Made by a program: the position numbers and the translations under genes
In this document: piece after piece, positions 46,603 to 56,199 of the stretch
Layout of the letters: each line of letters begins with the position of its first letter
Position numbering within the stretch: position 1 is the stretch's first letter
Assembly: GCF_011753055.1 (NCBI RefSeq)
Contig: NZ_VWWJ01000013.1
Coordinates: forward strand, 124,001-188,000
Direction of reading: 5' to 3'
DNA: 64,000 bases
Source of the DNA: Burkholderia sp. Ax-1719
GTDB taxonomy: Bacteria; Pseudomonadota; Gammaproteobacteria; Burkholderiales; Burkholderiaceae
Notes under the pieces: model-generated
What the model was told of the DNA's origin: nothing
What the model saw: the letters and a program-made list of their open reading frames with translations, nothing else
Database searches by the model: none

Positions 46603-46645
46603 ATGCCCGCAAGCGGGTGAAAGCGGATGCGTCTGCGGGCGTCAA

Positions 46646-47797
46646 CTATTGCGCGTGCGTCGCGATGAGATCGACGATGCGGTCCTGCTGTTCAAGCGTC
46701 AGTGCGGGAAAAATCGGCAGGCACAGCACCTTGCGTGCAGCTTCGGCGGCGACCGGCAAATTCGCGCGCTGCGCAGAGGGCAGGCCGCGGTACATCGGGA
46801 AGTCGGAAATCAGCGGATAGAAGTATCGGCGCACGATCACATCCCGGCGGCGGAACGCATCGTAAAGCGCGTCGCGATCGAGCGGATAGTTGTCTTCCAC
46901 GAGAATCGGGAAGTATGCGTGATTCGCGATGCCGCGCTCGCATGCCGGCAGGCAACGAATGCCCGGCACGTTGGCGAGCTGCTCGCAGTAGCGGCGGGCA
47001 ATCTCGGCGCGGCGCGCCAGCGCTTCGTCGATATGCTCAAGCTGCAGCAGGCCGAACGCGGCGTTGATCTCACTCATCTTGCCGTTGATGCCTGGCGCCA
47101 CGACCGTGGTTTCATCGACGAAGCCGAAGTTCTTCAGGTGGTCGATACGTTGTTTCGTTTTCGCATCCGGGCAGATGATCGCGCCGCCCTCGAAGGTGTT
47201 GAACACCTTCGTTGCGTGGAAGCTCAGCACCGAGAGATCGCCTGCGCGCAGGATGCTGCCCGTTTCGTTGCGCACGCCGAACGCATGCGCGGCGTCGTAG
47301 ATGACCTTGAGATTGTAGTTGTCCGCAATGCGCTGGATCGCGTCGATATCGCATGGATAGCCGTAGCAATGCACGGGCATGATCGCGGTGGTCTGCGGCG
47401 TGATGGCCGCTTCGATCTTCGCGGGATCCATGTTCAGCGTTCTCGGATCGACGTCGACGAATACCGGCTTGACGCCGTTCCACAGCAGCGAATGTGCCGT
47501 CGCGACGAAGGAATACGGTGTCGTAATGACTTCGCCGGTAATGCGAAGCGCCTGCAGCGCTGTCACGAGACCCAACGTGCCATTGGAGAAGAGCGCGAGG
47601 TGTTCGACGCCGAGATATTCACTCAGTGCCTGTTCGAACTGCTGATGGAACGGGCCGCCATTGGTGAGCACCCGGCTCTCCCAGATTTTCTCCAGATACG
47701 GGACGAATTCGCTCAGCGGCGGAAGATGCGGCTGGGTGACATAGATGCGTTCAAGCGCGAGATCGGGTAGGGACTCGGCGGGGAGGCTGGCATTCAT
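46646..47797 (-). CDS. VioA-like dTDP-4-amino-4,6-dideoxyglucose transaminase
   Basis: This 383-residue PLP enzyme belongs to the DegT/DnrJ/EryC1/StrS family. It matches VioA, which aminates dTDP-4-keto-6-deoxyglucose to dTDP-4-amino-4,6-dideoxyglucose (Qui4N, viosamine). VioA-like blocks are TQPHLPPLSEFVPYLEKIW, LTNGGPFHQQ and TPYSFVATAHSLLWNG. The PLP lysine is Lys197 in SFHATKVFN. I use ATG 47797; the 27 codons upstream do not belong. The sugar nucleotide precursor genes (rmlA, rmlB) are not in the window. It is convergent with the acyl operon. Confidence 0.85.
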   Translation of the reverse strand: MNASLPAESLPDLALERIYVTQPHLPPLSEFVPYLEKIWESRVLTNGGPFHQQFEQALSEYLGVEHLALFSNGTLGLVTALQALRITGEVITTPYSFVATAHSLLWNGVKPVFVDVDPRTLNMDPAKIEAAITPQTTAIMPVHCYGYPCDIDAIQRIADNYNLKVIYDAAHAFGVRNETGSILRAGDLSVLSFHATKVFNTFEGGAIICPDAKTKQRIDHLKNFGFVDETTVVAPGINGKMSEINAAFGLLQLEHIDEALARRAEIARRYCEQLANVPGIRCLPACERGIANHAYFPILVEDNYPLDRDALYDAFRRRDVIVRRYFYPLISDFPMYRGLPSAQRANLPVAAEAARKVLCLPIFPALTLEQQDRIVDLIATHAQ

Positions 47798-48181
47798 GGT
47801 TCGCGGTCTGGGTCTCGCAGTCTTGTCGCATGGGCTTGCTGGCAACCGCTGCTTGGTCCGGAGGGGCAACGCAAGCAAGCCAGGGCAATATGGTTGATTA
47901 TCGCGTTGCCGTGTGCCGCACCAAGGGCCGAGCTAGAGCCCAAATGCCTGTCATTTTCGCGGATTGACCGCAGCGCTTTCGAGCGAACCTCGCTATTGTT
48001 CCGGGCGCGGCGTGCCGATCGCGCGATCGGCGGACCACTGAGTACTTCAGAACGGTGCGCTGGATTCCGTTAACTGCGGAAGCAGCCCTATCGCGCCCGT
48101 GAATGACCGACTGGCGCCGCTGCTTCGCCGATTCGCCTCTGCCCCCCGGTATGCAGCCACTAAACCGTACTTCCGCGAATT

Positions 48182-49447
48182 ATGTCGACTAGCGCTTCGC
48201 CTCATCCAGCACAGCATCCTTACTATATTTACGCGCCTGCGTATCGCGAAACGTCCGCTGGCATTGTTGTTCTGCATACGCTTTGTCATGAACTGAACAG
48301 CCGCGGCCATGAGGCGTATATCGTTGGCACTGCTGTGGTCAATCCGGCGCTGCAGACGCCCGTTCTGTCGGCGCAACACGCAGAGAGTCATCGCCAGCGC
48401 GGAGTCGTTCCGATCGTCGTGTACCCGGAGGTCGTGTCCGGCAATCCGTTAGGGGCGCAGGTGTGTGTCCGGTACATTCTGAACACCATCGGTCGTCTGA
48501 CGGGACAACCTTTGAACGAAGGCGAGGACGACCTGATCTTCTACTACTCCCAGAATTTCATTGGGGACAAGAAGAAAGACGAGGTCGAGTATCTGTACCT
48601 GCCTGTTCTCGATACGAATCTGTTCAAGCCAGATCCGGCGAAGTCGAAAGACAAGACGTTTGTCTTTCAATACCGATATCCGCTGGAGAAAATCGACTTT
48701 TCCCGCTTTCCTCCTGGCACCGAACTCCTGTCGATGGCAAACCCCGTTTCTTTGGCCGAACTGGCGGCGAAACTTCAAACGGGCAAGGTTCTCTACAGCT
48801 ATGAGCTGTCCGCCGTGTGCGTCGAGGCGATGATGTGCGGCTGTCCGGTCATCTTCATGAACGAGGGTGGTCTGCGGGAAACGCCGGATAGTTTCATGTT
48901 CGGCACCAATGGTTCCGCTATGGCGAATGAGCGCAATGGACTGCTCCGTGCCGCTGCGACGGTGGGCGTCGTACATCCGATCGTGACGAGTCAGATGGGC
49001 GTATTTGCAGCGCAGCTCCCTTGGTTCGTCGAAAGCACGCAGGCGGCGTCTCGCAAGGTGTTATCGCGCAATCAGGCGACCGTGGTGTCGCATGGCAGCG
49101 GCCAGAAGGCAGAAACGCAGCCGGAAACGGCGAGCAACCGGCCTGCAAGTATCGGACAGGCGCCTGCAACCGCGTCGCTCACGCCCGGCATTCTGCTGCT
49201 CGATCCCGCCGGCGACGGTCAGCAAATTGAGCAATCTTTGCAAAGTATCGACGCCGATCGCGTGAAAGACCTTCTGGTGGTCGTACTGACTACACAGGAT
49301 GCCGCGGTTCCTGAGTGGACCCCACGTTTGCGTTATCTGAAGACGACCGCCAAAGAATATCCCGCTGTGGTAGAGGCGGTTGCCGCACATAAGGAAATCC
49401 AATGGCTGAGGATCGCCGAAGCTGGAACGTCGCTTGCCGGGCTGTGA
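48182..49447 (+). CDS. Glycosyltransferase-like protein, low GC
   Basis: This 421-residue protein looks like a distant GT-B glycosyltransferase. It opens PYYIYAPAYRETSAGIVVLH and later has YSYELSAVCVEAMMCGCPVIF, which resembles the glutamate-containing nucleotide-sugar site. The C-terminal 110 residues are Gln/Ala-rich and then resemble part of another domain. No full-length family match comes to mind. Its base composition is clearly lower in G+C than its neighbours (about half in 48541-48660), which suggests recent acquisition. The 384-base gap upstream (47798-48181) shows no feature beyond divergent promoter space. Confidence 0.7.
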   Translation: MSTSASPHPAQHPYYIYAPAYRETSAGIVVLHTLCHELNSRGHEAYIVGTAVVNPALQTPVLSAQHAESHRQRGVVPIVVYPEVVSGNPLGAQVCVRYILNTIGRLTGQPLNEGEDDLIFYYSQNFIGDKKKDEVEYLYLPVLDTNLFKPDPAKSKDKTFVFQYRYPLEKIDFSRFPPGTELLSMANPVSLAELAAKLQTGKVLYSYELSAVCVEAMMCGCPVIFMNEGGLRETPDSFMFGTNGSAMANERNGLLRAAATVGVVHPIVTSQMGVFAAQLPWFVESTQAASRKVLSRNQATVVSHGSGQKAETQPETASNRPASIGQAPATASLTPGILLLDPAGDGQQIEQSLQSIDADRVKDLLVVVLTTQDAAVPEWTPRLRYLKTTAKEYPAVVEAVAAHKEIQWLRIAEAGTSLAGL

Positions 49448-49501
49448 GCGAGTCGGGACGTTTTCATGAGGAACGGCTTCTAGCTGCCGATAGTGAATGA
49501 A

Positions 49502-49529
49502 AGGCGCGCTTCGGCGCGCTTTTTATTTT
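49502..49529 (+). terminator. Terminator of the low-GC glycosyltransferase gene
   Basis: GCGCGC, loop TTCG, GCGCGC, then TTTTTATTTT. A compact stem with a stable tetraloop, 55 bases past the stop. Confidence 0.9.
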
Positions 49530-49540
49530 GTGCCCTTTCG

Positions 49541-49582
49541 AAAAAAAGCCGGGTTTCGTCTTTCCACGAAACCCGGCTTTTG
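49541..49582 (-). terminator. Terminator of the TPR-OGT gene
   Basis: AAAGCCGGGTTTCGT pairs with ACGAAACCCGGCTTT around a six-base loop. The minus-strand reading ends in a run of seven T. It lies 30 bases past the minus-strand stop at 49611 and may also act on the plus strand. Confidence 0.92.
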
Positions 49583-49610
49583 CTTTGCTGCGTAATGTTG
49601 AAGGCTCAGT

Positions 49611-52600
49611 TTAATCGCCGTATTTACGCAGGTATTGGTCGTACCCCGCGCGCCATCCCGGCGAGTTGAACGCGCCGCCGCTCTCGTGCACGACGGCGAT
49701 CGGCCAGGTGCCCATGCGCAGGCGCTTCAGCTCCGCCTGGCGGCAGAAGTCCAGATCGTAAAAGTGGAAAGCGAACTGTTCGTCGAAGCGCAGACCGCTG
49801 CGCGACAGGGTTTCGCTATCCGCGGCCAGCAGCAGGCCGTCGAGCAGTTTGCACTCCTGGCCGGACGGACCGAAATACGAGGCGATATCGCAGGGAAAGC
49901 CCTTGCCGTGTCCGACGGTGCCGCTCAGATATTTGCGATCGTCCCACTTGAGTTCCGGCGTGAAGGCCCAGGACGGCTGGCGGGCAGCGCGGCGCAGATT
50001 GCCGGCGAGACCCACTACGTCAAAGCGCGCAAGCGATTCGCGGATACGTTCGGCCCAGAAAAAATCCTGAAGCCAGACATCGTCGTGAATGAAGACGAGG
50101 TGCGCCGGGTTCTGCTTCGCGTCTTCGATTGCTTCGTTGTAGATGGTCGACAAGCCACGCGAGTTGCTGTCGAACAGCTGAAGTTCGAGGTCGGGCAGGT
50201 GTGCGTAGAGTTTGAGCGAGCGGCCCAGCGCCGTGTCGGTCGAGAAGCGCTCGCGGCTGCTGCGGGTGCCGCATACGAGACGGATCGGCTTGCGGTTGGC
50301 CGGCACCACGGTCGTCATGCCGATCGACGTGATGGGCGCAGTGGCGCGCGCAGGCGCCTCGTTTCGTGCTGCTGATGTGTCCTGCGGCAGTGCTTCGACC
50401 TCGAAGTGCTCGGGCGCGAGTCCGTCGCACCAGCGTTGCCACATCGTGCGCAGCGCACGCGAAGCGGCATTGGCGATGGTGCTGGCACTGACGATCGGCG
50501 ACTGCATGCAGTGCGGGCGCAGTTCGCGGCGAACCGCGGCAAGCGCTTCCGGATCGGCGGCGAGTGCGGCGCACTTGCGCACGAAATCGTCCTTATCGGT
50601 CGCGACGAATGCGTCTTCGAGGCCGAGATGCGAGAGCCAACCCGTGCTGCCGCGGCTCGCCATCGAATAGCCCGGCAGCGTCATGGTCGGCACGCCCATC
50701 CAGAGCGCGTGCATGGTCGTGGTCGAGCCCGCGAACGGGAACGCGTCGAGACAGACGTCCACCAGGTGATGCTGCTGCAGGTAGTTCGTCACGCTCTTGC
50801 GCTGCAAGAAACTGATCCGGTTCGCGTCGATGTTTTCCTTTTCGAACATGCCGGCGATTTTGCTCATTTGCTCGGTCGATGCAATTGCGCCAACCAGCAT
50901 GCGCGAGGTGGGCAATTCGCGCAGCACACGCGCCCACAGTGCGACGACCTCCGGCCCGATCTTTACGATTCGGCTGAAGCTGCCGAAGGTCAGATAACCG
51001 TTCTTCAGCGCAGGCAGTTCATTGACGTCCGGCGCTTCAGGGTGCGGCTTGAATGGCGCAAGCGCCGGCAGGAAGACGAGCTTTTCCGAGAACTGGCTCG
51101 CAAATTGTTCGAGCGGCGTGACGAAGCGATCCGACAGGTAATAGTCGATTGCGGTCAGTCCCGTCGTCGCGGGATTGCCGATCCAGCCGACCTGCACCGG
51201 TGCAGGCTTGTGCGCGAATGCGACAAGCCGGTTACGGCCAGTATGGCCCGAAAGGTCGATCAGGATGTCGATGCCGTCGTTGCGGATCGTCTGTGCGACC
51301 ACTTCGTCGCTCATGCCGAAGACTTCGCGCCAGCTCGCCGCGTGCGCGCGGATCTTGTGAGTGAAGTAGTCGCTCGCCGCATAGTTCGAATAGAAGTGCA
51401 GCGACAGATTCGGATCCAGTGCCAGGTGTTCGACCACCGACAGCAGGAAGTATGCAACCGGGTGATCGAACAGATCGCCGGAAACGAAGCCGATCTTCAA
51501 GGGCTTCGCCGGATCACGCTCGTTGGTGTGCTTGGGCCACTTCGCGCGCAGCGGCGTCTCGAAACGCTCGGCGAACGCACGGAATTCGGCGAAGGCACGC
51601 GGCGCGTCGAGATCGTGCTTGTGCATCAGGCTGAACAGCAGGTTGCTGTTGGTCGGCGCCTGCGTGGGTGCCATTTCGAGAGCGCGGCGGAACGCGACTT
51701 CGGCTTCGTCATACTCGCCGTGCTGCGACAGCGCATTGCCGAGCGCGTCGAGTTCGAGCGCATCATGCGGGGCAAGTTCGACGGCGCGGCGAATGTTGGC
51801 GATGCCCTCTGCGCTTCGGCCGATCACCTGGAGCGTTGCGCCCAGCGTGCGATACAGGGCGGCGCATTCCGGATGCCGCTCGATTGCCTTGCGGCAGTGC
51901 TCCTGCGCGCGCTGGAACTGACGCGTGATGTAGAGCGCATCGGCCAGCATCGTTTGTGCGATGACCTGATTGGGCAGCAGGCGCGCGGCCGGCTCGGCGG
52001 CACTCACGGACTCCGCGAAGCGGCCGTTGCGCTGCAGTGCATGCGTGAGCGCGAGCCAGCATTCGCCGTGTCCCGGGTTGGCGTCGGTCAGGCGGCGTGC
52101 GACCTCTAGCGCTGCGTCAATCTTGCCGGCGTTGAAGAGATCCGCGTATTCCTGCATTTGCGCGGCGGTTGCGCGGCGTGGATCGGCGTCGCTGGCGGGG
52201 GGCGGCGCCTCGGTGCACGCTTGTGCGGTTGCAGGCGCCGACGGGGCGGCTTGATTGCCTTCCACCGCAAGCCGCTCACGCAATACGGCGATCGCGTCGG
52301 CTGGCACGCCGCATTGCAGTGCGAGTTCAAGCGAGGCGCGCGCTGCTTCGTGCTGCCCGCTGCCGACGAGCGCGTTGAAATAGTAGACCCAGAGTTGCGC
52401 GAAATTCGGCGTATGGCCGAGCACCAGCTCGAAATGGGGTATCGCTTCGGCGGGCAGTCCCGTCTGCATGCGCAGCACGCCCATGTGATAGTTCGCGTCG
52501 ACGTGATCGCTGTCGGCATCGAGCACCGCGGCGTAGAGCGCGGCGGCATCGGCGTATTCCTGCTTGCGATGATGTTCGATCGCAGCCTGCATCACGAGAT

Positions 52601-52670
52601 CAATATCCTGTTCCCGCTGCGCGTCGGGGGTGAGCGTGGTCGTGTCGTTCAAGGTGGGGAAGGCGGTCAT
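49611..52670 (-). CDS. TPR-OGT type glycosyltransferase with extra C-terminal domain
   Basis: This 1019-residue protein has TPR-like repeats in residues 25-135 and 170-345, then a GT41/O-GlcNAc-transferase catalytic region (about 388-730). This begins LKIGFVSGDLFDHPVAYFLL and includes DLSGHTGRNRL, GSFSRIVKI and DAFPFAGSTTTMHALWMGVPT. A further domain (about 770-1019) resembles a GT2-like fold with VFIHDDVWL and HFYDLDFCRQA. Proteins of this kind glycosylate flagellin in Burkholderia and sit beside fliC, as here. The TPRs likely bind flagellin. A terminator separates it from fliT, so it has its own promoter. Confidence 0.87.
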   Translation of the reverse strand: MTAFPTLNDTTTLTPDAQREQDIDLVMQAAIEHHRKQEYADAAALYAAVLDADSDHVDANYHMGVLRMQTGLPAEAIPHFELVLGHTPNFAQLWVYYFNALVGSGQHEAARASLELALQCGVPADAIAVLRERLAVEGNQAAPSAPATAQACTEAPPPASDADPRRATAAQMQEYADLFNAGKIDAALEVARRLTDANPGHGECWLALTHALQRNGRFAESVSAAEPAARLLPNQVIAQTMLADALYITRQFQRAQEHCRKAIERHPECAALYRTLGATLQVIGRSAEGIANIRRAVELAPHDALELDALGNALSQHGEYDEAEVAFRRALEMAPTQAPTNSNLLFSLMHKHDLDAPRAFAEFRAFAERFETPLRAKWPKHTNERDPAKPLKIGFVSGDLFDHPVAYFLLSVVEHLALDPNLSLHFYSNYAASDYFTHKIRAHAASWREVFGMSDEVVAQTIRNDGIDILIDLSGHTGRNRLVAFAHKPAPVQVGWIGNPATTGLTAIDYYLSDRFVTPLEQFASQFSEKLVFLPALAPFKPHPEAPDVNELPALKNGYLTFGSFSRIVKIGPEVVALWARVLRELPTSRMLVGAIASTEQMSKIAGMFEKENIDANRISFLQRKSVTNYLQQHHLVDVCLDAFPFAGSTTTMHALWMGVPTMTLPGYSMASRGSTGWLSHLGLEDAFVATDKDDFVRKCAALAADPEALAAVRRELRPHCMQSPIVSASTIANAASRALRTMWQRWCDGLAPEHFEVEALPQDTSAARNEAPARATAPITSIGMTTVVPANRKPIRLVCGTRSSRERFSTDTALGRSLKLYAHLPDLELQLFDSNSRGLSTIYNEAIEDAKQNPAHLVFIHDDVWLQDFFWAERIRESLARFDVVGLAGNLRRAARQPSWAFTPELKWDDRKYLSGTVGHGKGFPCDIASYFGPSGQECKLLDGLLLAADSETLSRSGLRFDEQFAFHFYDLDFCRQAELKRLRMGTWPIAVVHESGGAFNSPGWRAGYDQYLRKYGD

Positions 52671-52825
52671 GACGAAGGCGCGCGAACGCGTCCTGGAGCG
52701 GAAGTTGGAAGAATTATGAGGCGGGGGACTGTGCGGCGATGCGCCGAGATGGAGTCAAAATGACCGCCAATTTGACGAGTCAACCGCGTGCCTCGCCCGT
52801 CTGCGCAATCAAAAAAAGCGCCAAA

Positions 52826-52855
52826 AGAAAAAGCCCGCACGAAGCGGGCTTTTTG
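52826..52855. terminator. Bidirectional terminator downstream of fliT
   Basis: AAAAGCCCGC and GCGGGCTTTT around a five-base loop, with A- and T-runs on both sides. It stands 47 bases past the fliT stop and ends the flagellar transcript. Confidence 0.88.
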
Positions 52856-52901
52856 ATGCGCCTGCGCCGCGAAGGCGCTTAAGAGCGAGTCGAATCGGGG
52901 G

Positions 52902-53201
52902 TCAGAATTGCGCGATGCGCTGATACTGGCTGACGTTACGCGTCGCGCGCATGCTCGCCTGATACTCCGCGCCGAGCGTGCGTTGCGCGACTTGCGCCGC
53001 TTCGGCAACACGCCCGTTGATCGCGTGAATCTCACGCAGTTGCGCGAGCACCGCGGGCGATTGCTGCGCGCCCAGCGACATCAAAAGCGGCGAACGCGCA
53101 TCCGTAAGCAGTGCCGCCTGTTCCCATTCGCCCACGGCTGCCGCCTGCTCGATGGCCTTGGTGAATTGCCAGATGCGTTCGATGCCGGTCTGTGCGTCCA
53201 T
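52902..53201 (-). CDS. fliT: Flagellar protein FliT
   Basis: This 99-residue helical protein lies directly downstream of fliD (30-base gap), where FliT is normally found. FliT is the export chaperone of FliD. Short helices such as IERIWQFTKAIEQAAAVGEWEQAALLTDAR fit the family, which is poorly conserved, so position weighs heavily. AAGGGG precedes the ATG. Confidence 0.85.
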   Translation of the reverse strand: MDAQTGIERIWQFTKAIEQAAAVGEWEQAALLTDARSPLLMSLGAQQSPAVLAQLREIHAINGRVAEAAQVAQRTLGAEYQASMRATRNVSQYQRIAQF

Positions 53202-53231
53202 GACTTGCGCCCCTTGATCCGTTTGCTCGCG

Positions 53232-54803
53232 TTAGCTCTTGTTGGTAGCCAGCGCACCCGCGCTGTTGGTGCCGCCGAACAACTGCGTCAGGTACTGCTG
53301 GTTGCTGTTCATCGTTGCCATCAGCGTGTTCAGCGCCGTGAACTGCGCAGTGTACATGCTGGTCAGCTGCGTCTGATAGTCCGTGAGATTCGTCTGCTGC
53401 GTCGTCAGATTCGTCAGATCGGTGTTGAGCGCATTGGTGCGCGTCGCAATGACACCCGTGCTCGACAGATAGTTTGCGATGTTCGTGTTCAACTGCTCGG
53501 CAACGCCGTTGGTCGAATTGAACAGCGTGGCGATCGTCGACTGGTTGTTCTGCAGCGCGCTGTTAAGCGTGTCACTGTCGATCGAGAGCGTGCCGTCCGC
53601 GCCCAGCGTGACGCCGATCGACGCCAGGCTGGTGGTCGTGTTGCCGTTCTTCACACCGGTTGCCACGATCGTCGCGAGCTGGTTCTGGATCATGTTCAGC
53701 GTCGAGTCACCGAGCAGCACGCCTTGCGAGGTCGCCGTCGAGCTGAAGGAGGTCAGCGTGCCCATCGCCGTCACGAGCGTGTTGTACAGCGTGACGAAGT
53801 TGTTGATTGCGCTCGACTGTGCGCTGGTGTTCTGAGCGATCGTGAGCGTCTGCGGCGACGAGCCGGTCGTGTCGACCGATGCAGCCGAGAGGCTCAGCGT
53901 CACGCCCGACAGCGCGGAGGTGACAGTGTTGGTTGAGCTGGTGACGCCCGTGCCGTCGATCGTGAAATACGCGTCTTGCGCCGCCGTCGACTGGGTCCAG
54001 TACGTCGTGTTGTCGATGGTCGACTGGTTCGCCGTGAGGTTTGCCGAGGTCGCGCTGGCGTTACCCGTCAGCGACGTACCCGAGGTCGTGTTCACGGCCA
54101 GGTTGTTCAGGGCGTCGCCGGAAGCCGAGTCGCTGATCGCGACGCTGATGCCATTGGTCGAGCCGGTCGTGGTCGAGTGCAGCACCAGGTGGGCGCCGTC
54201 CGCGCCGTTCACGACCGAAGCCGTGACGCCCGGATTGTTGCTCGCGCTGTTGATCGCCGATGCGATGCCGGAAATGGTGCTGTTCGAGCTGTTCAGCGAA
54301 ATCGTCGTGCTCTGGCCGTTGACGGAGAGCGTCATCGTCGCCGATCCGCTTGCGAGTGCGGTCGTCGCGCCGTAGCCCTTGGAGGTGAGCACCTGGGCCT
54401 TCGCGATCTGCGCCACATCGAGCGAATACGTGCCGGCCACCGCGCCGCTCGCGGCCGTCGCCGTGATGCCGGTGCCGCTGGTGGTCGCGGAGAAAGCGTT
54501 GACGGTGGTGCCGTCGGAAAGCGTGCCGAGGCTTGCCTGAAGCGCTGAGAGCGCTGCCGAGAGCGTGCCGTAGGCGGAAATCTGGGTGTTGTCGGTCGAC
54601 TGCGAGGTCGCGATGGTCGCGGCCTGGCCGGCGATCTTTGCGTTGACGAGCGCCGAGACGAGCGAGCTCACGTCCATGGTCGAGTTGCCGGTCGAGCCGC
54701 TGATGATCGACTGGGCGGCTTCCTGCAGCGCGGCATTCGATGACGCAGTAGTGGCGGCGACGGTGCTCGCGATCGTGCTGGCGGCCGTATTGACGGTGGA
54801 CAT
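53232..54803 (-). CDS. fliD: Flagellar hook-associated protein 2 (filament cap)
   Basis: FliD (523 residues) forms the cap under which flagellin assembles. The N-terminus has MDVSSLVSALVNAKIAGQAATIATSQ, and the C-terminus ends with coiled-coil residues (LTNLTTQQTNLTDYQTQLTSMYTAQFTALNTLM) typical of FliD, with a centre rich in Ser/Thr/Ala. The composition strongly favours threonine and serine, as in other flagellar secreted proteins. It is downstream of fliC and followed by its chaperone fliT. Confidence 0.95.
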   Translation of the reverse strand: MSTVNTAASTIASTVAATTASSNAALQEAAQSIISGSTGNSTMDVSSLVSALVNAKIAGQAATIATSQSTDNTQISAYGTLSAALSALQASLGTLSDGTTVNAFSATTSGTGITATAASGAVAGTYSLDVAQIAKAQVLTSKGYGATTALASGSATMTLSVNGQSTTISLNSSNSTISGIASAINSASNNPGVTASVVNGADGAHLVLHSTTTGSTNGISVAISDSASGDALNNLAVNTTSGTSLTGNASATSANLTANQSTIDNTTYWTQSTAAQDAYFTIDGTGVTSSTNTVTSALSGVTLSLSAASVDTTGSSPQTLTIAQNTSAQSSAINNFVTLYNTLVTAMGTLTSFSSTATSQGVLLGDSTLNMIQNQLATIVATGVKNGNTTTSLASIGVTLGADGTLSIDSDTLNSALQNNQSTIATLFNSTNGVAEQLNTNIANYLSSTGVIATRTNALNTDLTNLTTQQTNLTDYQTQLTSMYTAQFTALNTLMATMNSNQQYLTQLFGGTNSAGALATNKS

Positions 54804-54862
54804 GGACAGACTCCCTGCTTGGGCGATGTCGGGTGAATCGGTTCAGATCGGGAAAATGCCAA

Positions 54863-54928
54863 TCGGGAGGCGAGCCTCCCGACTGGTTTGCGCCACACGC
54901 ACCGGTTAATGCGGGAGAGCGTGTGGCG
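54863..54928 (-). other. Two hairpins between fliC and fliD
   Basis: TCGGGAGGC/GCCTCCCGA (54863-54882, two-base loop) and CGCCACACGC/GCGTGTGGCG (54891-54928, 18-base loop) lie in the 142-base gap. Neither is followed by a strong T-run on the minus strand (TTGGCATTTT at best). They may attenuate read-through from the abundant fliC message into fliD, or protect the fliC 3' end. Confidence 0.6.
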
Positions 54929-54945
54929 TTTGCTGCGAGAAGCTC

Positions 54946-56109
54946 TTACTGGAGGAGCTTCAGGATCTGTTGCGGTTGCGAGTTCGCTTGCGCCAGAACC
55001 GAGATACCAGCTTGCTGCAGAACCTGAGCCTTCGACAGGTTAGCCGTTTCTTGTGCGAAGTCAGCGTCCTGGATCGACGATTGTGCCGTCGAGAGGTCGG
55101 TCGACTGAGCTTGCTGCGTCGTGCCGATTGCCGTGAAACGGTTCTGTGCTGCGCCGAGCGTTGCCTGCAGGTTGTTCAGGACGTTCAGTGCGTTGTCGAC
55201 CGATTCCATTGCCATCGAAGCGCCGCTTTGCGTGCTGATGTCAACGTTAGCGACCGTGGACGGCGTGTTGTACGCGTTGACTTGCGACACCACTGCTGCG
55301 TCGGTAGCCGAACCGCCTGCGGTGCCCAGGCCGCTCAGAGCCGAGTCACCCAGCGTCAGCGCCGTGCCCGAACCGACGATGCTGTTGCCGCTCACCGTGC
55401 CGCCCGTGAACAGAGCCGAAACTGCCGACGACGACAGTGCGCTGTTGTTCTGGTCGGTGAACGAGAAGCCGCCGCTGCCGTCCGAAACCACGTTGATCGA
55501 CGTGATTGCAGCCGTACCGCTCGACACTGCGCCACCCGACGAGTTCAGGCTCAGGCCCGTGAACGTGCCAAGGGTCTGGCCAGCTTGCGGCACGCCGCTG
55601 CCAACCGATGCTGCCGACATGTTTTGCGACAGGTTCAGCGTGATCGTCTGACCGACGTTCGCGCCAACCTGGAACGACACCGAACCCAGCGTGCCGTTCA
55701 GCACGTTCATGCCGTTGTACGTCGTTTGCGATGCGATACGGTTGATTTCCGAAACCTGCTGCGTCACTTCCTGTTGCAGTGCTGCGCGGTCGTCATCGGT
55801 CATCGAGCCGTTGGTCGCTTGCGTGGCCAGCTGGCGGATACGTTGCAGGCTGCTGGTCAGCGACGACAGGCCGCTCGATGCGGTTTGCACCATCGACACG
55901 CCGTCGTTCGCGTTCGACACACCTTGATTCAGACCGTTGATCTGGGTCTGCATGATGTTCGAGATTGCGAGACCTGCTGCATCGTCAGCTGCGCTGTTGA
56001 TGCGCTTACCCGACGACAGACGGGTAATAGCTTGCGACAGTGCGCTGCCCGAGCTGGTCAGGTTTTGTTGTGCAACCAGCGAGTTGATGTTGCTGTTAAT
56101 TCCGAGCAT
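54946..56109 (-). CDS. fliC: Flagellin
   Basis: FliC (387 residues) is the filament subunit. The conserved N-terminal D0/D1 part (MLGINSNINSLVAQQNL, then LSSGKRINSAADDAAGLAIS) and C-terminal part (DADFAQETANLSKAQVLQQAG ending LKLLQ) flank a serine/threonine/glycine-rich central region (about residues 170-290). That exposed region would offer O-glycosylation sites for the adjacent transferase. A strong AGGAGA precedes the ATG, and a sigma-28 promoter lies upstream. Confidence 0.98.
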   Translation of the reverse strand: MLGINSNINSLVAQQNLTSSGSALSQAITRLSSGKRINSAADDAAGLAISNIMQTQINGLNQGVSNANDGVSMVQTASSGLSSLTSSLQRIRQLATQATNGSMTDDDRAALQQEVTQQVSEINRIASQTTYNGMNVLNGTLGSVSFQVGANVGQTITLNLSQNMSAASVGSGVPQAGQTLGTFTGLSLNSSGGAVSSGTAAITSINVVSDGSGGFSFTDQNNSALSSSAVSALFTGGTVSGNSIVGSGTALTLGDSALSGLGTAGGSATDAAVVSQVNAYNTPSTVANVDISTQSGASMAMESVDNALNVLNNLQATLGAAQNRFTAIGTTQQAQSTDLSTAQSSIQDADFAQETANLSKAQVLQQAGISVLAQANSQPQQILKLLQ

Positions 56110-56199
56110 GGAAATTCTCCTAGTCGGGCGATTAGCCCGTTACAAGCCACAATGACTTCGGCGGAAGCCTGGGTTCATTGCTGGCCGCCTCAGTAAAGG

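Noticed and set aside
36820..49447. Mobile genomic island with integrase
   Set aside because: A tRNA borders the region, but I found no integrase, transposase, or repeat of the tRNA 3' end.
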